Positions 5,975-10,409 of a stretch of DNA of 10,409 bases are shown in pieces. Source of the DNA: Ruminococcus sp. (GTDB lineage: Bacteria > Bacillota > Clostridia > Oscillospirales > Ruminococcaceae); NCBI GenBank assembly GCA_029063695.1, contig JAIDNR010000450.1, positions 1 through 10,409 of the forward strand, in the 5' to 3' direction. Under the pieces are notes generated by a model. It was not told the origin of the DNA. It saw nothing but the letters and a program-made list of their open reading frames with translations, and did not search any database. The stretch's first letter is position 1; every line of letters starts with the position of its first letter. Position numbers and translations under genes: made by a program.

Positions 5975-6737
5975 TATTTTTGATACTCATGCTCATTATG
6001 CTGACCATGCTTTTGACAGCGACAGGGACGAACTTCTTTTATCGCTTCCTGAAAACGGTGTGAAGTATGTCATGCTTGCATCGTCATCTGTGGACGATAC
6101 AAGGGAAAATGCACTTCTTGCGGAAAAATATGAATATATCTATGCCGCTTCAGGTGTTCATCCTGAGAGTGTTGATACAAATCCGACGGATTATCTTGAT
6201 ATTGTTAAGAATACCGCACTAAATTCGCCGAAAATAAAAGCTGTAGGCGAAATCGGTCTTGATTATCACTATGAAGGCTATGACCGTGATAAGCAGATAA
6301 AATTATTTGAAGAACAGCTTGTTCTTGCAAAAGAACTCAGTCTGCCTGTAATCATCCACAGCCGTGATGCGTGCGAAGATACTTTGAATATCCTTAAAAA
6401 GCATAAGCCGTTCGGAGTTGTACACTGTTTCAGCGGTTCAGCCGAAACAGCCAAAGAGATTATAAAACTCGGTATGTATATCGGATTTACAGGTGTTCTG
6501 ACGTTTAAGAACGCTAAAAAAGCTCTTAAAGCATTGGAAGCTGTTCCGCTTGGCAGACTTCTTCTTGAAACAGACTGTCCTTATATGTCACCCGTGCCGT
6601 TCAGGGGCAAACGCTGTGACAGCTCGATGATTGCATACACTGCTGAAAAAGCAGCAGAGATAAAACAAATTGATACTCAGGAACTTATTGACATCACCTG
6701 TGAAAATGCAAAGAAATTCTATTCGATAAAGGATTAA
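5961..6737 (+). CDS. tatD: TatD family metal-dependent hydrolase/DNase
   Basis: TIM-barrel metallohydrolase of the amidohydrolase superfamily, cytoplasmic; relatives are 3'-5' exonucleases acting on DNA and possibly on D-aminoacyl-tRNA or RNA substrates. Metal ligands are all present: H10 and H12 in FDTHAHYAD, E97 in VGEIGLDYH, His in VIIHSRDA and in VVHCFSGSA, and Asp in LLETDCPYMSP. Length, 258 residues, is normal. The start is GTG at 5961, inside the end of the LCP gene, with AAGGGAGAG 8-10 bases upstream; earlier in-frame TTG codons would add residues unlike the family. A second GTG two codons later is a less likely start. The overlap with the LCP gene and the 3-bp gap to the phosphatase gene imply translational coupling. 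A radical SAM protein of the TatD-linked type lies in the divergent operon. Confidence 0.94.
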   Translation: MKVNNIFDTHAHYADHAFDSDRDELLLSLPENGVKYVMLASSSVDDTRENALLAEKYEYIYAASGVHPESVDTNPTDYLDIVKNTALNSPKIKAVGEIGLDYHYEGYDRDKQIKLFEEQLVLAKELSLPVIIHSRDACEDTLNILKKHKPFGVVHCFSGSAETAKEIIKLGMYIGFTGVLTFKNAKKALKALEAVPLGRLLLETDCPYMSPVPFRGKRCDSSMIAYTAEKAAEIKQIDTQELIDITCENAKKFYSIKD

Positions 6738-6740
6738 ACT

Positions 6741-7496
6741 ATGTACTATTGCTGTGGAATTACCGACAAGGGCATTATGCCGCATAATGAAGATGCTCTG
6801 CTTATCGGGCAGGACGTTCTTACTTATGGTTCACTTGAAAAATATATGGATTCTCCTTTTATACTTGCTGTTTCCGACGGTGTTTCGGGAGAAAATGCAG
6901 GTGAACTTGCTTCGGCTATGTGCCTTGAAACTCTTCGTGGAGCAGGAGACTACAGACAGAACAAGCTTGCGGACGGTATCATGAATATTCACCATAAACT
7001 TGCTGATTTCAGCCGTGATAATTCCGAAACGAACAATATGCAGGCTACCCTGTGCGGTATCGCTGTCGGTAGGGACGGTTCTGTTACTTCTTTCAACGTC
7101 GGCGATTCAAGGCTTTACCGTTTCCGTACAGGTGAACTTAAACAGCTCTCCCGTGACCAGTCGCTTGTACAGCTTCTCTATGAAGAGGGCGAAATTACCC
7201 ATGAGGAACGAAGAACACACGTTCACAAGAATATTATATTCCCTGTTCTGGGAAATATCAAGGATTTTCCCAAAGTCGATACTTTTGAATTGGACGGCGG
7301 TCTTGTTTATGGTGATGTGCTTATTCTCTGTACTGACGGTCTTTCAGATTATGTTTCGTCAGCAGATATACTCGAAATTATGGAACTCCCGAAAAATCTA
7401 TCCATAAGACTTGATATGCTTGTCAGAAAAGCCGTATCAAATGGCGGAAGTGATAATATTTCCATTATTGCTGTTGTTATGACTGAGGAGAAGTAA
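6741..7496 (+). CDS. PP2C-type (PPM) serine/threonine phosphatase
   Basis: Metal-dependent Ser/Thr protein phosphatase of the PPM family, soluble and without a membrane segment; it would remove phosphate from Ser/Thr residues in cytoplasmic proteins. The four usual metal-binding aspartates are present: D18 in HNEDALLIG, D46 in VSDGVSGENAGE, and those in CTDGLSDYVS and GGSDNISIIAV. FNVGDSRLYRFR is the central strand motif. Deviations from PrpC/Stp enzymes: MPHNED in place of RxxNED, DGVSG in place of DGMGG, and SRDQS in place of the usual DHS. At 251 residues it is a single-domain protein. It starts 3 bp after tatD, with its ribosome site AAGGA inside the end of tatD. No Ser/Thr kinase lies beside it, unlike typical prpC-prkC pairs. 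The next two genes encode membrane proteins that may be partners. Family certain, target unknown. Confidence 0.93.
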   Translation: MYYCCGITDKGIMPHNEDALLIGQDVLTYGSLEKYMDSPFILAVSDGVSGENAGELASAMCLETLRGAGDYRQNKLADGIMNIHHKLADFSRDNSETNNMQATLCGIAVGRDGSVTSFNVGDSRLYRFRTGELKQLSRDQSLVQLLYEEGEITHEERRTHVHKNIIFPVLGNIKDFPKVDTFELDGGLVYGDVLILCTDGLSDYVSSADILEIMELPKNLSIRLDMLVRKAVSNGGSDNISIIAVVMTEEK

Positions 7497-7500
7497 TTAT

Positions 7501-8037
7501 ATGAAAAACAATAATTTATTATCAACATTGGCAGGAGCTTTTCAGATTGCGGTATTATTACTTCCTGTACACTTCCTTAATGCAATAGTATTGCTGAAAA
7601 CTGACTATGTTATGATACCATTTGCAGTAATTCCTGTAATATCGGCACTTTTTACAGGCTTATCGGTCTACAGTAAATCCTTGAAACAGGCTTTTGCTAA
7701 AATTTTTTTATCAATCCCATTTACCATTTTATTCTGGTATGTGCAGATACAAATACAATTTTCACTCCGTGCTTTGAACTGGATTTATCCCAGTTACGGT
7801 AAATCGTCGGCGGGCGGAAATTTTGCGGATTTCATAATTCTGTGTTCGCTTGCTTTCTGTGGATTTATTGCTCTTGTAATCTTCACTGTTCTAAGTGCTG
7901 ATAATCTTTCCGAAAAGAAACAGACTGTACTGCTTAATCTACAGAAATATCTTGCACTGCCTGTTTGCATTGTTGTTATTGCCATGATTATTGTACTTAA
8001 TGATATAATGCCGATGTATAATCCGCTGTATGGGTAA
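7501..8037 (+). CDS. Hypothetical polytopic membrane protein
   Basis: A 178-residue protein that I do not recognise. It is strongly hydrophobic, with about five membrane segments at residues 10-31, 36-56, 66-86, 108-131 and 150-168. The longest soluble stretch, about 87-107, is LRALNWIYPSYGKSSAGGNF, and a charged loop SADNLSEKK joins the last two helices. The ATG lies 4 bp after the PP2C stop, with GAGGAGAAG inside the end of the phosphatase gene, so translation is likely coupled. Base composition is more AT-rich than in tatD and the phosphatase. Its neighbour downstream is also a membrane protein of unknown function, which suggests that the two act together, but nothing in the sequence shows how. 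Confidence 0.7.
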   Translation: MKNNNLLSTLAGAFQIAVLLLPVHFLNAIVLLKTDYVMIPFAVIPVISALFTGLSVYSKSLKQAFAKIFLSIPFTILFWYVQIQIQFSLRALNWIYPSYGKSSAGGNFADFIILCSLAFCGFIALVIFTVLSADNLSEKKQTVLLNLQKYLALPVCIVVIAMIIVLNDIMPMYNPLYG

Positions 8038-8049
8038 GAGGGGAGATTT

Positions 8050-8547
8050 ATGGAAAATAAAAGGAAAAAATTATTTCCGTTGATAATTGCAGTCATTGTT
8101 ACTGCATTAATGGTATTCTGTTTTTTCTGTAAGCCGATATATTACAGAATTTATCCATTTGATAGAATAAAAGGCGATATTGAAATAAGTATCGACGGAC
8201 AGCTCTTTTCTCCCGAAAGCAGTAATTTTCACAATAAAAGTAGATGTGATGATATTTCAGTTAAAACAAAAGACAATATATCTTTCGTTTCCATAAAGGG
8301 AGGAAAATACGGCGGATATTCGTTTACAATTGATATTCCTGAAGTAAATAAGCCGATTGAAGTGCAGGTATTTCAGCCGAACTGGTGGAATAAAATAGAT
8401 TTTTATCTCAGTGTAGATATAGATACTGAAAATAACAAAATTATGTACGGTTATGATTTTGAGCAAAATGACAGTCAATCTGTAACAATCGGCGAAAGCA
8501 GGAATAATCTTAATGACGAAAAGTTATCCGTCAGCTTTGGGTTATAG
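8050..8547 (+). CDS. Hypothetical membrane-anchored extracytoplasmic protein
   Basis: A 165-residue protein that I do not recognise. A lysine/arginine-rich start MENKRKK and one hydrophobic helix (about 9-28) give an N-in anchor, without a clear cleavage site; a lipobox is not convincing although cysteines lie at 24 and 27. The rest, 35-165, is hydrophilic and probably beta-rich, with alternating patterns such as DIEISIDGQLF, NISFVSIKGGKYGGYSFTIDI and KIDFYLSVDIDTENNKIMYGYDF, which suggests a small extracytoplasmic beta-sandwich. It starts 12 bp after the previous gene with GAGGGGAGA as ribosome site and is the last gene of the LCP-tatD-PP2C operon, closed by the hairpin at 8570. AT-rich like its neighbour. 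Function unknown. Confidence 0.7.
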   Translation: MENKRKKLFPLIIAVIVTALMVFCFFCKPIYYRIYPFDRIKGDIEISIDGQLFSPESSNFHNKSRCDDISVKTKDNISFVSIKGGKYGGYSFTIDIPEVNKPIEVQVFQPNWWNKIDFYLSVDIDTENNKIMYGYDFEQNDSQSVTIGESRNNLNDEKLSVSFGL

Positions 8548-8569
8548 AAAGGAATTAAATAAAAGTATA

Positions 8570-8605
8570 AAGCAGGTTCACCCGATTGGGTAAGCCTGCT
8601 TTTTT
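8570..8605. terminator. Intrinsic terminator, LCP-operon end and spoIVA end
   Basis: AAGCAGG (8570-8576) pairs with CCTGCTT (8595-8601), and an inner CCC (8581-8583) with GGG (8588-8590) around GATT, giving a long interrupted stem followed by a T run (8600-8605). It lies 22 bp past the last gene of the plus-strand operon and directly after the minus-strand spoIVA stop, so it probably serves both. Confidence 0.88.
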
Positions 8606-8606
8606 A

Positions 8607-10082
8607 TTATAAAAGAAAACAAATCAATCCGCTGCAACCATCGTTTATAATACGCTCCAAAGTCTCCTGCAACTTCATTCTCGCATCAACAGGCATTTTG
8701 TACAGCTTGTTGTGAAGTCCCTCGTTTACAAGTTCGTGGAGTGACTTGCCGAAAATATTACTTTCCCATATTTTAGTAGGATTATCGTCAAAGCCGTCGA
8801 GCAGATACATAATAAGTTCTTCCGACTGCCTTTCCGTGCCTACAATAGGGGAGACAGTCGTATTTATATTCGCTCTCATAAGGTGAATTGACGGTGCGGA
8901 CGCTTTAAGTTTTACACCGTATTTTCCACCTTGCTTGATGATTTTCGGTTCTTCCAGTGAAAGTTCCTCAAGTTCGGGCATTACTATTCCGTAGCCTGTT
9001 GCCTCGACTTCTTCCAGTGCAGGAGCTATGCGTTCATACTTTTTCTTGATTTCATTCATTTCCATAAGCAAAGGCATTAAGTCACCCTCGCCATTGAGTT
9101 CGATTCCTGTCGTTTCGCCGATAATCTTATAGAAAAGACTGCTGTCAAGTTCTGCTGTGATTGTCACAGAACCCTTGCCCAAATCAATTGCAGTAGTCGA
9201 TGCACTTATAATATGCGGACATTGTTTCATTACTTCCACGGCATTTTCGGCTTCTCTCACAAGCCTGATATTCTTTGCCGATTCACGTATGCAGTTGAGG
9301 ACATCATTTCTCAGCCAGTGACTTTTGTCAAGTGTATTAATCCATTTTGCCGTACGGATATTGATTTCACGAACAGGAAAACTGTAAAGAATTTCACGGA
9401 TAATTTCTTTTATATCGCTTTCGTCAAGACTGAGACAGTTCACAGGAATAACTCTTGTATCATACTTATCGGAAAGCAGTGAAGCAAGATTCTTTGCGTC
9501 GGGTGCAGTCGGGTTGACTGTATTCATCACGACTACAAATGGCTTGCCGAGTGCTTTAAGTTCGCCGATAACACGTTCTTCGCATTCCTCATATTCATTA
9601 CGTGGTATGTCGGATATGGTGCCGTCTGTCGTCACCACAAGTCCGATTGTTGAATGGTCTGTAATTACTTTTTGTGTTCCGATTTCAGCCGCCATATTGA
9701 ACGGTATTTCCTCATCAAACCATGATGTCATTACCATTCTCGGCTGTTCGTTTTCTATGTATCCGATAGAGGATGGGACGATATATCCTACACAGTCAAT
9801 CAGTCGTACATTGAACGACGCACCGTCTCCTAAATTTACTTCAACGGCTTCTTCTGGAATGAATTTCGGTTCAGTCGTCATAATCGTTTTTCCTGCGGCG
9901 GACTGTGGAAGTTCATCAATTGCACGTTCTCTCATAAATTCACTCTGTATATTCGGAATTACAAGGGATTCCATAAATCTTTTGATAAAAGTTGATTTTC
10001 CTGTCCTGACAGGTCCTACAACTCCGATGTAAATATCACCGCCTGTACGCTCTGCAATACTGCTGTAAATATCTTTAGCCAT
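8607..10082 (-). CDS. spoIVA: Stage IV sporulation protein A, spore coat basement ATPase
   Basis: Sporulation-specific ATPase of the mother cell that polymerises on the outer forespore membrane and forms the platform for coat assembly. The N-terminal P-loop domain has Walker A GPVRTGKST (23-31, K29), the sensor threonines T69-T70 in MTTEPKF, and Walker B D96 in RLIDCVGY; these line up one residue off K30, T70/T71 and D97 as I recall them for Bacillus subtilis SpoIVA. At 491 residues the length is that of the family. The C-terminus ends GCSGLICFLL, the expected membrane-associating tail, with a Cys where GGGG is more usual. The start at 10082 follows AAAGGAG. It lies 12 bp after a LysM-ending gene whose stop overlaps its ribosome site, so the two are cotranscribed; no sigma-E promoter is seen in between, so regulation probably starts outside the window. 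Confidence 0.97.
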   Translation of the reverse strand: MAKDIYSSIAERTGGDIYIGVVGPVRTGKSTFIKRFMESLVIPNIQSEFMRERAIDELPQSAAGKTIMTTEPKFIPEEAVEVNLGDGASFNVRLIDCVGYIVPSSIGYIENEQPRMVMTSWFDEEIPFNMAAEIGTQKVITDHSTIGLVVTTDGTISDIPRNEYEECEERVIGELKALGKPFVVVMNTVNPTAPDAKNLASLLSDKYDTRVIPVNCLSLDESDIKEIIREILYSFPVREINIRTAKWINTLDKSHWLRNDVLNCIRESAKNIRLVREAENAVEVMKQCPHIISASTTAIDLGKGSVTITAELDSSLFYKIIGETTGIELNGEGDLMPLLMEMNEIKKKYERIAPALEEVEATGYGIVMPELEELSLEEPKIIKQGGKYGVKLKASAPSIHLMRANINTTVSPIVGTERQSEELIMYLLDGFDDNPTKIWESNIFGKSLHELVNEGLHNKLYKMPVDARMKLQETLERIINDGCSGLICFLL

Positions 10083-10094
10083 AGTATTTCTCCT

Positions 10095-10409
10095 TTATTC
10101 TTTGATTGGAATAATCAGCATACCGCCCTTTTCAAGACGTTCAGATGTCAGCTCATTTTCCTCTATAACGGCATCGATTTCTGTACTGCATCGCTTTGCT
10201 ATATCCCATATATCCTCGTTTTCCGTGCCGAAATAAAGCTTGATTGCATAGTCGCCGTCACGCTGTTTCTTTGTCGAGTCATCGATTGCAATACCCGTAA
10301 GGGCTTTTATTTCGGCGAAACTTCCTATGCTGATTTTTACCGATATATCGGATTTTGCATTGAGTATGCCGTCGGAAGTGATATTGTATGAAACGGAAAT
10401 GCCAGTAAT
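10095..10409 (-). CDS. C-terminal part of a LysM-ending spore coat morphogenesis protein (SipL/SpoVID-like)
   Basis: The 3' end of a gene whose start lies beyond the window; 104 residues are visible. The last 50 or so residues form a LysM fold: KLYFGTENEDIWDIAKRCS, then TEIDAVIEEN and LEKGGMLIIPI, matching the usual pattern in which the repeat begins with a WdIAKrY helix and ends with GxxLxIP. The part before it, VSYNITSDGILNAKSDIS followed by VKISIGSFAEIKALTGIAID, resembles the end of a DUF3794-type repeat as in SipL of clostridia. SipL and SpoVID bind SpoIVA through their C-terminal LysM and anchor it to the forespore. Position directly upstream of spoIVA fits that role. The LysM is clear; the SipL identity is inference until the upstream part is seen. 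Confidence 0.75.
   Translation of the reverse strand: MTGISVSYNITSDGILNAKSDISVKISIGSFAEIKALTGIAIDDSTKKQRDGDYAIKLYFGTENEDIWDIAKRCSTEIDAVIEENELTSERLEKGGMLIIPIKE

Noticed and set aside
9514..10032. Long open frame of 172 codons on the plus strand inside spoIVA
   Set aside because: It is antisense to a well-conserved gene, its protein has low-complexity Ser/Thr/Ile content, and no ribosome site precedes it.

Overview
The window looks like chromosomal DNA of a low-GC, endospore-forming member of the Clostridia; the gene set and codon use suggest a Ruminococcus-like organism, but this is inference because there is no rRNA or other taxonomic marker. The strongest lineage evidence is spoIVA next to the 3' end of a LysM-ending spore-coat morphogenesis gene. 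Canonical promoters (TTGAAA/TTAACA with TATAAT at 17 bp) and strong AGGAG ribosome sites are used throughout. No rRNA, tRNA, CRISPR array, insertion sequence or phage gene was seen.

Layout from left to right. (1) Bases 1-956: a plus-strand sugar/choline kinase-like phosphotransferase that appears to begin at a rare ATT codon, closed by a bidirectional hairpin terminator. (2) Bases 957-3100, minus strand: an orphan SUFU-domain protein with its own promoter, then ilvE (branched-chain aminotransferase), preceded by a 41-residue single-span membrane protein that seems to share its promoter. (3) Bases 3100-4904, minus strand: alanine racemase (alr) followed 12 bp later by a short radical SAM protein of the type usually linked to TatD nucleases, with an AT-rich terminator after it. 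(4) Bases 4905-5068: a compact divergent promoter region for alr and the next operon. (5) Bases 5069-8547, plus strand: a tightly packed operon of a degenerate LCP (LytR-CpsA-Psr) protein, TatD, a PP2C-type phosphatase, a multi-span membrane protein and a membrane-anchored protein of unknown function, ended by a hairpin terminator at 8570. (6) Bases 8607-10409, minus strand: spoIVA and, upstream of it, the C-terminal part of a protein ending in LysM (SipL/SpoVID-like).

Two themes recur: cell envelope biology (alanine racemase for D-alanine, an LCP relative, membrane proteins beside a phosphatase) and sporulation (SpoIVA with its probable LysM partner). The least explained part is the five-gene plus-strand operon, which pairs an LCP protein lacking the usual family active-site residues with an orphan PP2C phosphatase and two unrecognised membrane proteins. 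TatD and its usual radical SAM partner are both present, but they lie in two divergent operons about 2 kb apart.
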